A DNA stretch of 26,715 nt, taken from NCBI GenBank assembly GCA_052289195.1, contig DAWAJD010000026.1, positions 1-26,715 of the forward strand. Direction: 5' to 3'. Below the pieces are notes generated by a model, which had not been told where the DNA came from, ran no database searches, and was given only the letters and a program-made list of their open reading frames with translations. The stretch comes from UBA4644 sp900555855. Lineage in GTDB: Bacteria; Bacillota; Clostridia; Oscillospirales; Butyricicoccaceae. The stretch's first letter is position 1. Each line of letters starts with the position of its first letter. Below are positions 13,990 through 21,573 of this stretch, piece after piece. The position numbers were made by a program, and so were the translations under genes.

Positions 13990-15819
13990 ATGAAAGAAGT
14001 CAAATCCCCGAAAAAGCCCCTTTTGTTTTATTATGGCATCGTCCTGCTGGTGATCCTGGTGTTCAACCTGGTGGTGTCGCCGCTGCTGCTGCGGGCGCAG
14101 GTGCAGGAGGTGGACTACGGCACCTTCATGAAGATGATCGAGGAAAAGAACATCGGCAGCGTGGAGGTGGAGGATTCCCAGATCCTGTTCACGGATAAGG
14201 ATGGGACGCAGATCTACAAGACCGGCGAAATGAACGACCCCACGCTGACGGAGCGGCTCTATGCCGCCGGCGCGAAGTTCACCCGGGTGACGCAGCAGGC
14301 CACCTCCCCGCTGCTGAGCTTTTTCCTGACCTTCCTGCTGCCGATCCTGATCTTTGCCGCCCTGGGGCAGTATCTCACCAAAAAGATGATGTCGCAGGCG
14401 GGCGGCCCCAACGCCATGGCCTTTGGCCTGGGCAAGAGCAGCGCCAAGGTCTATGTCCCCTCCAGTGACGGCATCCGCTTTGACGATGTGGCCGGCGAGG
14501 ACGAAGCCAAGGAAAATCTGGCGGAGATCGTGGATTATCTCCACGACCCCAGGAAATATTCCGATGTGGGCGCTTCCATGCCCAAGGGCGTTTTGCTGGT
14601 GGGCCCTCCGGGCACCGGCAAGACCATGCTGGCCAAGGCCGTGGCCGGCGAGGCGGGCGTGCCCTTTTTCGCCATGTCCGGCTCGGAATTTGTAGAGATG
14701 TTCGTGGGCATGGGCGCCTCCAAGGTGCGGGATCTCTTTAAGCAGGCCAAGGAAAAGGCCCCCTGCATCGTGTTTATCGACGAGATCGACGCCATCGGCA
14801 AAAAGCGGGAGGGTCAGCTGGGCGGCAACGACGAGCGGGAGCAGACGCTGAACCAGCTGCTCACGGAGATGGACGGCTTTGACGGCAACAACGGCGTCAT
14901 TATCCTTGCGGCGACCAACCGTCCCGAGTCGCTGGATCCTGCCCTGACCCGGCCCGGCCGGTTTGATCGCAGGGTGCCGGTGGAGCTTCCCGATCTGGCG
15001 GGCCGGGAGGCCATCCTGAAGGTCCATGCCAAAAAGATCAAGGCCGCGGCGGATGTAGACTTTCACACCATCGCACGTATGGCGGTTGGCACCTCCGGCG
15101 CAGAGCTGGCGAATATCATCAATGAGGCGGCGCTGCGGGCCGTGCGCAATGGCCGGACCGTGGTGGAGCAGGCGGACCTGGAGGAGAGCATCGAAGTGGT
15201 CATCGCCGGCTATCAGAAGAAAAATGCCATCATGACCGATGCGGAAAAGCATGTGGTGGCCTATCATGAGATCGGCCATGCGCTGGTGGCGGCGCTGCAG
15301 GTGGATTCCGCCCCGGTGCAGAAGATCACCATCATCCCCCGCACCTCCGGCGCACTGGGCTACACCATGCAGGTGGAGCAGAACGATAAGGTCCTCATGA
15401 CCCGGGAGGAGCTGGAAAACAAGATCGCGACCCTCACCGGCGGCCGGGCGGCGGAGGAGCTGGTCTTCGGGCAGATCACCACCGGCGCCTCCAACGATAT
15501 CGAACAGGCCACCAAGATCGCCCGCGCCATGATCACCCGCTATGGCATGACGGAGGAGTTTGACATGGTGGCCATGGAGACCGTTACCAATCAATACCTG
15601 GGCGGAGACACGCAGCTGGCCTGCTCCACGGAAACCCAGAAGGAGATCGACCGGAAGGTGGTGGAGACCGTCCGGACGCAGCATGAGAAGGCTCGCCGTC
15701 TGCTTTCGGAGCATCGGGACAAGCTGGACGCGCTGGCGGCCTACCTGTATGAGAAGGAGACCATCACCGGCAGTGAGTTTATGGCGATCCTCAAGGGAAA
15801 GGAAGGCGCGGAAGCATGA
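13990..15819 (+). CDS. ftsH: ATP-dependent zinc metalloprotease FtsH
   Basis: This is a membrane-anchored AAA+ protease that degrades misassembled membrane proteins and some cytoplasmic regulators as a hexamer. The 609 residues show two membrane helices (about 11-33 and 107-127) flanking an extracytoplasmic domain. Further on are Walker A GPPGTGKT (205-212), the pore loop MFVG (237-240), Walker B VFIDEID (261-267), and the second region of homology, including ATNRPESLDPALTRPGRFDR. The zinc site is HEIGH (426-430), with Asp503 in SNDIEQAT as third ligand. HEIGH replaces the usual HEAGH; all three metal/catalytic residues remain, so activity is expected. AGGAG precedes ATG 13990. The stop overlaps the start of the next gene by four bases. 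Confidence 0.97.
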   Translation: MKEVKSPKKPLLFYYGIVLLVILVFNLVVSPLLLRAQVQEVDYGTFMKMIEEKNIGSVEVEDSQILFTDKDGTQIYKTGEMNDPTLTERLYAAGAKFTRVTQQATSPLLSFFLTFLLPILIFAALGQYLTKKMMSQAGGPNAMAFGLGKSSAKVYVPSSDGIRFDDVAGEDEAKENLAEIVDYLHDPRKYSDVGASMPKGVLLVGPPGTGKTMLAKAVAGEAGVPFFAMSGSEFVEMFVGMGASKVRDLFKQAKEKAPCIVFIDEIDAIGKKREGQLGGNDEREQTLNQLLTEMDGFDGNNGVIILAATNRPESLDPALTRPGRFDRRVPVELPDLAGREAILKVHAKKIKAAADVDFHTIARMAVGTSGAELANIINEAALRAVRNGRTVVEQADLEESIEVVIAGYQKKNAIMTDAEKHVVAYHEIGHALVAALQVDSAPVQKITIIPRTSGALGYTMQVEQNDKVLMTREELENKIATLTGGRAAEELVFGQITTGASNDIEQATKIARAMITRYGMTEEFDMVAMETVTNQYLGGDTQLACSTETQKEIDRKVVETVRTQHEKARRLLSEHRDKLDALAAYLYEKETITGSEFMAILKGKEGAEA

Positions 15820-16367
15820 GGAGAAAGAACGGGATCCGCTGGGGCGAGCTGATTGTGGGCGCCCTGCTGCTGCTTTTGGGCGTGTTTACGCTGCTCCGGC
15901 CGGAGCGCATTTTTACCGGCGCGGTGGTGATCTATGGGCTGATCGCAGTGGTGCTGGGCGTGGAGGATATTCTGGTTTATGTTCATCTGGCCCGTTTTAC
16001 GGGCCTGCGGCCTGCGCTGTCGCTGATCACGGGGCTGCTTAGCGTCATGTGCGGCGTGATGCTGCTGGCCAATCCCGATGTGGGCAAATGGGCGCTGACG
16101 GTGCTGTTTCCCATCTGGTTTCTTGCCCACTGTATCTCCGGCCTGACCAATGCCGGCCTGACCCGTCTGCTGTGCGGCCGGTTTTACTATGGATTCACGC
16201 TGACGCTGAACATTCTGGGGCTGTTTCTGGGCTTTTTGATGCTGCTGAGCCCGGCTCTGTCCTTCCTGACGCTGCGGAGCGTGGCCTATCTGGCGGCGCT
16301 GTATCTGATCCTGTTCGGCGGGGAGCGCATCGTCCTGGCCTTCCTGGGTGGAAATGACGAATGGTAA
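15816..16367 (+). CDS. DUF308/HdeD-like small membrane protein
   Basis: This is a 183-residue integral membrane protein with about six hydrophobic helices arranged as three similar pairs. The pattern (GALLLLLGVFTLLRPERIF and ITGLLSVMCGVMLLANPDVG, each followed by an LxxP-type turn) is that of the DUF308/HdeD family. Family members are linked to acid or envelope stress in enterobacteria; no biochemical role is known. The start ATG overlaps the ftsH stop in ATGA, implying translational coupling. That arrangement suggests a function linked to FtsH or co-regulation under membrane stress (inference). A terminator shared with the convergent ABC exporter follows. Confidence 0.85.
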   Translation: MRRKNGIRWGELIVGALLLLLGVFTLLRPERIFTGAVVIYGLIAVVLGVEDILVYVHLARFTGLRPALSLITGLLSVMCGVMLLANPDVGKWALTVLFPIWFLAHCISGLTNAGLTRLLCGRFYYGFTLTLNILGLFLGFLMLLSPALSFLTLRSVAYLAALYLILFGGERIVLAFLGGNDEW

Positions 16368-16398
16368 GCCCCGGCTGAAGCAACGCGTGCATATGACG

Positions 16399-16433
16399 AA
16401 AGCCTCCGCATGGCGATCCATGCGGAGGCTTTT
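16399..16433. terminator. Long hairpin terminator between convergent units
   Basis: AAAGCCTCCGCATGG and CCATGCGGAGGCTTT form a perfect 15-bp stem around CGAT. The plus side ends in TTTT and the minus side in TTT, so it can serve both the ftsH unit and the ABC exporter unit. Confidence 0.85.
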
Positions 16434-16449
16434 GCTTGCAGGCTTTGGC

Positions 16450-18393
16450 TCAATCCAACTCAAAAGCGCCGGTATAGAGCTGATAATAGGTGCCCTTTTC
16501 GGCGATGAGCTTTTCGTGGCTGCCCCGCTCGATGATGCGGCCGTGGTCCAGCACCATGATCACATCGGAGTTCATAACGGTGGAAAGCCGGTGGGCGATG
16601 ACGAACACCGTCCGCCCCTCCATGAGCTTATCCATGCCCCGCTGGACGATGGCTTCCGTGCGGGTGTCGATGGAGGAGGTGGCCTCGTCCAGGATCATCA
16701 CCGGAGGATCGGCCACGGCGGCCCGGGCGATGGCGATGAGCTGCTGCTGCCCCTGAGAAAGGTTTGCGCCGTTGTTGTCCAGATGGGTCTGGTAGCCGCC
16801 GGGGAGACGGGTGATAAAGTCGTCTGCGCCGGCCAGACGGGCGGCGGCGATACATTCCTCATCGGTGGCGTCCAGCTTGCCGTAGCGGATATTGTCCATG
16901 ACGGTACCGGTGAACAGGTTGGTCTCCTGCAGGACCAGCCCCAGCGACTGCCGCAGATCCGCTTTGCGGATATGGTTGATGTTGATGCCGTCGTAGCGGA
17001 TCTTGCCGTCGGCAATGTCATAAAAGCGATTGATCAGGTTGGTGATGGTGGTCTTGCCTGCGCCGGTGGCGCCCACGAAGGCGACCTTCTGGCCCGGCTC
17101 CGCATAGACGGTCACATCGTGCAGGACGGGCTTGCCTTCCTCATAGCCAAAGTCCACATCCTGCAGACGCACATCGCCCCGCAACAGCGTATAGGTGAAG
17201 CTGCCGTCGGGCTGGGGCTGCTTCCAGGCCCAGCTGCCGGTGTGGTGGGCGGCCTCGGTGATGGCGCCGTCCGGAGCCTTGTGCGCATTGACCAGCGTGA
17301 CCCGGCCCTGATCCTCCTCCGCCGGTTCGTCCATCAGGTCGAAGATGCGGCCCGCGCCGGCCAGACCCATGACGATGGCGTTGATCTGCTGGGCAAACTG
17401 GTTCACATTGCCGGTGAACTGCTTGGTCATGTTCAGGAAGGGGATAAACATACTGATGTCAAAGGCCATGCGGGAGATGCTCACATTGGGGACGCCGGAC
17501 AGCAGCAAAACGCCGCCCACCACCGCAATGAGCACATAGAGAATGTTGCCCAGATTGTTGATGATGGGGCCGAGAATGTTGGCGTAGGCGTGCGCGCGGC
17601 GGCTGTCCTCATAGAGACTGTCGTTGATCCGGTCAAAATCCTCCTGACAGGCAGTCTCGTGGCAGAAGACCTTGACGACCTTCTGTCCGTTCATCATCTC
17701 CTGGATAAAGCCCTCCGCCTGACCCATGGATTTCTGCTGGCGGATGAAATATTTGGCGGAGCCGCCGCCCACCTTTTTGGAAACGATGGTCATGAGCGCC
17801 ACGCCCAGCAGCACCAGAAGGGTCATCCAAAGGCTGTAATAGAGCATAATGCAAAATACGCAGGTGATGACCACGCCGGAACGCAGCAGGGAGGGCAGCG
17901 CCTGAGAGACCAGCTGCCGCAGGGTATCGGTATCGTTGGTGTAATAGCTCATGATATCCCCGTGACGGTGGGTATCAAAATAGCGGATGGGCAGGTCCTG
18001 CATGCCGTTGAACATGGCGCGGCGGACCTTATAGAGAAAGCCCTGGGTGATGCGGGCCATCAGCTGGCTGTAGCTGACGCTGGAAAGCGCCGCCAGAACA
18101 TAAAGCCCGCCCAAAACGGTGAGCAGCGGCACGATCTGCGCCTTGGCGGAGGGCCAGTCGCCGGAGGTGAACCATTGCTCGATGACGGCGATGACCTTCT
18201 GCTGGAAGATGGCGGGGACGGCCGCGGCCACCGCGTTGAACAGGATGCAGAAGGCAGCCACCGGCAGCAGCACAGGGAAGGAGCGGAACAGCAGCTTCAA
18301 AAGCCGGCCGAAGACGCCCTTCCGGGGCGCGGGACGGTCCTTTCCGCCGGGGGCGGCCATGGGCCTTGCGGGCATGGAACGGGATTTATTCAT
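16450..18393 (-). CDS. ABC exporter half-transporter, catalytically competent subunit
   Basis: This is an ABC-type multidrug/lipid exporter with an N-terminal six-helix membrane domain fused to an ATPase (647 residues). The nucleotide-binding domain has Walker A GATGAGKT (441-448), Walker B VMILDE with the catalytic Glu570, and the non-standard signature LSQGQ (545-549). An insert of about 50 residues (roughly 355-405, containing HHTGSWAWKQPQPDG) links the two domains, as is common in this subfamily. ATG 18393 is chosen because GGGAGG is 8 bases upstream. The start lies inside the end of the upstream partner gene (8-base overlap), so the two are translationally coupled. Together they form a heterodimer like LmrCD, BmrCD or TM287/288. 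Substrate is unknown. Confidence 0.93.
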   Translation of the reverse strand: MNKSRSMPARPMAAPGGKDRPAPRKGVFGRLLKLLFRSFPVLLPVAAFCILFNAVAAAVPAIFQQKVIAVIEQWFTSGDWPSAKAQIVPLLTVLGGLYVLAALSSVSYSQLMARITQGFLYKVRRAMFNGMQDLPIRYFDTHRHGDIMSYYTNDTDTLRQLVSQALPSLLRSGVVITCVFCIMLYYSLWMTLLVLLGVALMTIVSKKVGGGSAKYFIRQQKSMGQAEGFIQEMMNGQKVVKVFCHETACQEDFDRINDSLYEDSRRAHAYANILGPIINNLGNILYVLIAVVGGVLLLSGVPNVSISRMAFDISMFIPFLNMTKQFTGNVNQFAQQINAIVMGLAGAGRIFDLMDEPAEEDQGRVTLVNAHKAPDGAITEAAHHTGSWAWKQPQPDGSFTYTLLRGDVRLQDVDFGYEEGKPVLHDVTVYAEPGQKVAFVGATGAGKTTITNLINRFYDIADGKIRYDGININHIRKADLRQSLGLVLQETNLFTGTVMDNIRYGKLDATDEECIAAARLAGADDFITRLPGGYQTHLDNNGANLSQGQQQLIAIARAAVADPPVMILDEATSSIDTRTEAIVQRGMDKLMEGRTVFVIAHRLSTVMNSDVIMVLDHGRIIERGSHEKLIAEKGTYYQLYTGAFELD

Positions 18394-20128
18394 GGTCGCT
18401 GCCTCCCTTCGTCTGCTGATCATAGGTCTCGCGGTAGATGGCGCTGGAGACCATGAGCTGCGCGTGGGTGCCGGCGTCGGCGATGCGGCCGTTGTCCAGC
18501 ACGAGGATCAGATCGGAATCCTGCACGGAGGCGATCCGCTGGGCGATGATGATCTTGGTGGTCTCCGGGATGTAGGATTGGAAGCCCGCCCGGATCAGCG
18601 CGTCGGTGCGGGTGTCCACGGCGGAGGTGGAATCGTCCAGGATCAGGATCTTCGGCTTCTTCAGCAGAGCCCGGGCGATGCAGAGCCGCTGCTTCTGGCC
18701 GCCGGAGACATTTGCGCCGCCCTGCTCGATGTAGGTGTCGTAGCCCTCCGGGAAGGACTGGATAAACTCATCCGCCTGGGCCAGACGGCAGGCCTCCTGC
18801 ATTTCCTCGTCGGTGGCGTTCGGGTCGCCCCAGCGGAGGTTTTCCCGGATGGTGCCGGAAAACAGCATATTTTTCTGCAGCACCATGGCCACAGCGGAGC
18901 GCAGGGCGTCCAGATCATATTCCCGGACATCCACGCCGCCTACCTTTACGCTGCCCTCCGTCACATCATACAGCCGGGGGATCAGCTGCACCAGCGTGGA
19001 TTTGGAGGAGCCGGTGCCGCCCAGAATGCCGACGGTCATGCCGGAGCGGATATGCAGATCAATATCCTCCAGCGCAAAACGCCTGGCCTGGGCGGAATAT
19101 TTGAAGCTCACATGGTCAAAATCCACAGAGCCGTCTCTGACCTGCAAAACTGGCTGTGCCGGATCAGACAGGGAGGGCTCCTCCTGCAGCACCTCACAGA
19201 CGCGCTTGGCTGATTCGGCAGACATGGTCAGCATCACATAGATCATGGAGATCATCATCAGGCTCATGAGCACCTGCGTGCCATAGGTGAGCATGGCGGA
19301 GATCTGCCCCACATCCAGCGTCTGCCCCCGGCTGGTGATGATGAGCTTGGAGCCTACGCACAGAATGAAGATCATGTTGAAATACATACAGACCTGCATC
19401 AGCGGCTCATTGAGGGCCACGATGCGCTCCGCCAGCGTAAAATCCTTGCGGATGGTGTCGTTGGCGTTGTCAAATTTCTGTTTTTCATAATCTTCCCGGG
19501 CGAAGCCCTTGACCACGCGCATCCCCCGGACATTTTCCTCAATGGATTCGTTCAGCCGGTCATACTTGCGGAAGATGCGCCGGAAGGTGGGCAGCGCCTT
19601 TTTGCCGATGAGCAGTAGGCCGCAGCCCAAAACGGGGATCACCACCACAAAGGTCAGCGCCAGCTTTCCGCCCATGATAAAGGCCATGGTGGTGGAAAAG
19701 ATCAGCAGCAGGGGCGCGCGGACGGCCACGCGGATGAGCATCATATAGGCCTGCTGGATGTTGCTGATATCCGTTGTCATGCGGGTCACCAGCGAGGCGG
19801 AGGAAAAACGGTCGATGTTTTCAAAGGAATAGCGCTGGATGCGGCTGAAAACATCGTGCCGCAGGTTGCGGGCAAAGCCTGCCGAGGCCTTTGCACAGAA
19901 GGCGCCCGCCGCGCCGCCGCAGCCCAGCGAAAGCATGGCCAGCAGCAGCAAAAGCCCGCCGGAGCGGAGCAGCTGGGAAAGCACCACGCCCCCCTTGATG
20001 TCGTTCACCAGATTGGAGGTGATGAAGGGGATCATGGTCTCGATGATAGATTCGCCTACGATAAAGATCAGCGTAAGGACCGTGGGCTTTTTGAATTCCC
20101 TTACGCAGGCGGCAAGCCGTTTGAGCAT
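18386..20128 (-). CDS. ABC exporter half-transporter, degenerate-site subunit
   Basis: This is the first gene of the heterodimeric exporter (580 residues; six-helix membrane domain about 15-310, ATPase about 330-575). The standard signature VSGGQ (474-478) is present. However, the residue after Walker B is Asp499 (ILILDD) instead of the catalytic Glu, and Walker A reads GGTGSSKS (370-377), with Ser in place of the second conserved Gly. These marks, plus the partner's LSQGQ signature, all fall on the same composite ATP site. That makes it the degenerate site of an asymmetric exporter, as in TM287/288 and BmrCD. AAAGGAG precedes the ATG by about 9 bases. The upstream leader contains a promoter, a short reading frame and a terminator, described separately. 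Confidence 0.93.
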   Translation of the reverse strand: MLKRLAACVREFKKPTVLTLIFIVGESIIETMIPFITSNLVNDIKGGVVLSQLLRSGGLLLLLAMLSLGCGGAAGAFCAKASAGFARNLRHDVFSRIQRYSFENIDRFSSASLVTRMTTDISNIQQAYMMLIRVAVRAPLLLIFSTTMAFIMGGKLALTFVVVIPVLGCGLLLIGKKALPTFRRIFRKYDRLNESIEENVRGMRVVKGFAREDYEKQKFDNANDTIRKDFTLAERIVALNEPLMQVCMYFNMIFILCVGSKLIITSRGQTLDVGQISAMLTYGTQVLMSLMMISMIYVMLTMSAESAKRVCEVLQEEPSLSDPAQPVLQVRDGSVDFDHVSFKYSAQARRFALEDIDLHIRSGMTVGILGGTGSSKSTLVQLIPRLYDVTEGSVKVGGVDVREYDLDALRSAVAMVLQKNMLFSGTIRENLRWGDPNATDEEMQEACRLAQADEFIQSFPEGYDTYIEQGGANVSGGQKQRLCIARALLKKPKILILDDSTSAVDTRTDALIRAGFQSYIPETTKIIIAQRIASVQDSDLILVLDNGRIADAGTHAQLMVSSAIYRETYDQQTKGGSDHE

Positions 20129-20158
20129 GAAGGATCTCCTTTCTCAAAAAATGGACCG

Positions 20159-20272
20159 TCAAAAGAAAAACAGCGCGGGAGAACAGGAGCCAAAGGCCCG
20201 CAGAACTCCCGCTTGCATCGCCCCAAGGGCGAAGTCAGCATTCTGTTTTCCAGAGACAGAAAATATTTCCAT
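20159..20272 (-). CDS. Putative 37-residue leader peptide of the ABC exporter operon
   Basis: A short frame runs from ATG 20272 to TGA 20161-20159. It starts MEIFSVSGKQ and ends in three phenylalanines (ALFFF) encoded by the T-run of the attenuator. The ATG is at about position +1 to +3 of the predicted transcript, so it would be read as a leaderless message; no Shine-Dalgarno is present. The frame covers the whole terminator hairpin and its stop lies just after the T-run. A translating or stalled ribosome would therefore decide whether that hairpin forms. This matches the logic of bmrB upstream of bmrCD in Bacillus subtilis. No sequence similarity to BmrB is claimed. The alternative is a chance frame; evidence is positional only. 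Confidence 0.5.
   Translation of the reverse strand: MEIFSVSGKQNADFALGAMQAGVLRAFGSCSPALFFF
20161..20212 (-). terminator. Intrinsic terminator in the leader (attenuator) of the ABC exporter
   Basis: On the minus strand GCGGGAG (20212-20206) pairs with CTCCCGC (20181-20175). The 24-base loop contains a smaller GGCC-TTT-GGCT stem. TTTTTCTTTT follows (20170-20161). It lies between the operon's promoter and the first ABC gene, so it can only act as an attenuator. Two further stems lie upstream in the leader: TTCTGT/ACAGAA (20261-20241) and TCGCCC/GGGCGA (20232-20218). Confidence 0.7.
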
Positions 20273-20279
20273 ACAAAAG

Positions 20280-20308
20280 AGTGTATCACTGCAAAATCCG
20301 GGAATCAA
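20280..20308 (-). promoter_or_regulatory. Promoter of the ABC exporter operon
   Basis: On the minus strand TTGATT (20308-20303) and TACACT (20285-20280) are 17 bases apart, and TGA just before the -10 box adds an extended element. Predicted transcription starts at about 20273-20274, giving a leader of about 145 bases before the first ABC gene. That is much longer than other leaders in this window. Confidence 0.7.
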
Positions 20309-20329
20309 GCAAAAAACTATGAACAATTT

Positions 20330-20363
20330 GAAAAGAGCGGCCATGACCCGCTGCCATGGCCGC
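20330..20363 (-). terminator. Terminator of the acyltransferase operon
   Basis: On the minus strand GCGGCCATG and CATGGCCGC form a perfect 9-bp stem with a 9-base loop. TCTTTTC follows. It begins 10 bases after the DHHW gene stop. Confidence 0.88.
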
Positions 20364-20372
20364 CCGGAGGGC

Positions 20373-21557
20373 TTATCGGAAAATGCTGTTTGGGCTGGTG
20401 GGATCGCCCCAGGAGCTGTCGTCCCGGATGTCTAAAACGATATCCGGCTGATAGTCTTCGATATAGTCCCACAGGGTTTTGGAATTGTAATGCCGCAGAT
20501 CCAGCGAGCGCATCTCATCGAAGGACGGGTAGAGCAGCGTTTCCAGCGCATTGGTAAAGGAATCCCCAAAAATCAGGACCTTGGGAAGCTCCGGCCGGTC
20601 CGTGCGCAGGATGGTCTCACCCTTGTCGCCGCCCATATAGACCAGATATTCCACAGGTGCGGTGTCATTTTCCGGCAGCCGCAGGACGGTCGACGCCACT
20701 TCCTGGCCGTTGTCCGTGCGGGTGAAGGGGATCTCCTCCCGGGGAACGGCATAGGTGAGACGGTCGCCGGTCTCCCAGAGGGCATAGAGCTTGCGGTTGC
20801 GGGAGCCTAAAAAGGGATTGGGTAGCGTGGTATATTCCCAGTCCTCCTCCTCCAGCAGCGGGATGTCCAGTCCGTCCGCCTGCAGCCGCTCCACAATGGC
20901 CCGGTAGGAAACCATGGCGCCCTTCAGGCTGTAGTGGTGGTCCGTTTCCGTATAGTATTCCGCGGGCTTGCCCGCCGCCTCAAAGGCAGCGACCAGATCA
21001 ATGAAATTGACGCCCTTCCGGGCCAGCGCTTCCGGAAACGCCCGATGCAGCGCGGGAAGATAAGCCTCCGCCCGATCCAGATAGTCCGGATAGCACTCCT
21101 GAAAATAGCTCAGCTGATTGGGAAGCCCCACGAAGTAAAAGCGTCCGCCGTTTTCCTCCACATGGGCCTGCAGCTCCGCCAGCGACTGGGCGGTCTCGGC
21201 GCTCTGCTGGGCGGGGTCGGCATCCTCCCAACTGCCATAGGGATAAAAATGCAGCAGCCGATCCTCTGTGATCACCACCTCATTCACCTGCGGCAGCCTC
21301 AGAAGCTCCATCCGCAGCAGGGTGCTGATGCGGATCATGGTGCCGCGGCCGGCGGCACGGTCCGTGGAAAAGCGTTCCCAGGCGGAAAAAAGGCTCCCGT
21401 CCAACAGGCTCTCCCGGGAATATTCCGGCGCTTTGGCCAGACTGCGGTTTTCAAAATAGCTGTAGGTGCTCTCGCCCTGCTTCAGCGTAATGGCGGCAAC
21501 GGCCCCCAAAAACAGCAGAAAGAGGACGGTAAAGACCAGATTTGCGGTTTTTTTCAT
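20373..21557 (-). CDS. DHHW/AlgX-like O-acetyltransferase partner protein
   Basis: This is an SGNH-hydrolase-like protein of the DHHW/AlgX-AlgJ group, which works with a membrane MBOAT protein to transfer acyl groups onto extracellular polysaccharides. The 394 residues begin with an N-terminal membrane anchor (about 7-26), and the rest should face outside. Key motifs are the D-H-H triad at 206-208 (YYTETDHHYSLKG) and the nucleophile block GDSF (331-334, catalytic Ser333). AAAGGAGG lies before the ATG, 16 bases after the MBOAT stop. The two genes form an operon ending in a strong terminator. The acceptor polymer is not encoded nearby. A cell-wall polysaccharide is inferred from the adjacent SLH protein. 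Confidence 0.9.
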   Translation of the reverse strand: MKKTANLVFTVLFLLFLGAVAAITLKQGESTYSYFENRSLAKAPEYSRESLLDGSLFSAWERFSTDRAAGRGTMIRISTLLRMELLRLPQVNEVVITEDRLLHFYPYGSWEDADPAQQSAETAQSLAELQAHVEENGGRFYFVGLPNQLSYFQECYPDYLDRAEAYLPALHRAFPEALARKGVNFIDLVAAFEAAGKPAEYYTETDHHYSLKGAMVSYRAIVERLQADGLDIPLLEEEDWEYTTLPNPFLGSRNRKLYALWETGDRLTYAVPREEIPFTRTDNGQEVASTVLRLPENDTAPVEYLVYMGGDKGETILRTDRPELPKVLIFGDSFTNALETLLYPSFDEMRSLDLRHYNSKTLWDYIEDYQPDIVLDIRDDSSWGDPTSPNSIFR

Positions 21558-21573
21558 AGCGCGTCCTCCTTTC

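Noticed and set aside
16348..18456. A 702-codon open frame on the plus strand across the ABC exporter gene
   Set aside because: The opposite strand encodes a full ABC exporter with all motifs; this frame also runs through the terminator hairpin and has no domain.
20101..20289. A 62-codon minus-strand frame in another phase over the ABC exporter leader
   Set aside because: It starts upstream of the predicted transcription start, has no binding site, and overlaps the real start of the first ABC gene. The 37-codon frame beginning at about +1 fits the leader better.
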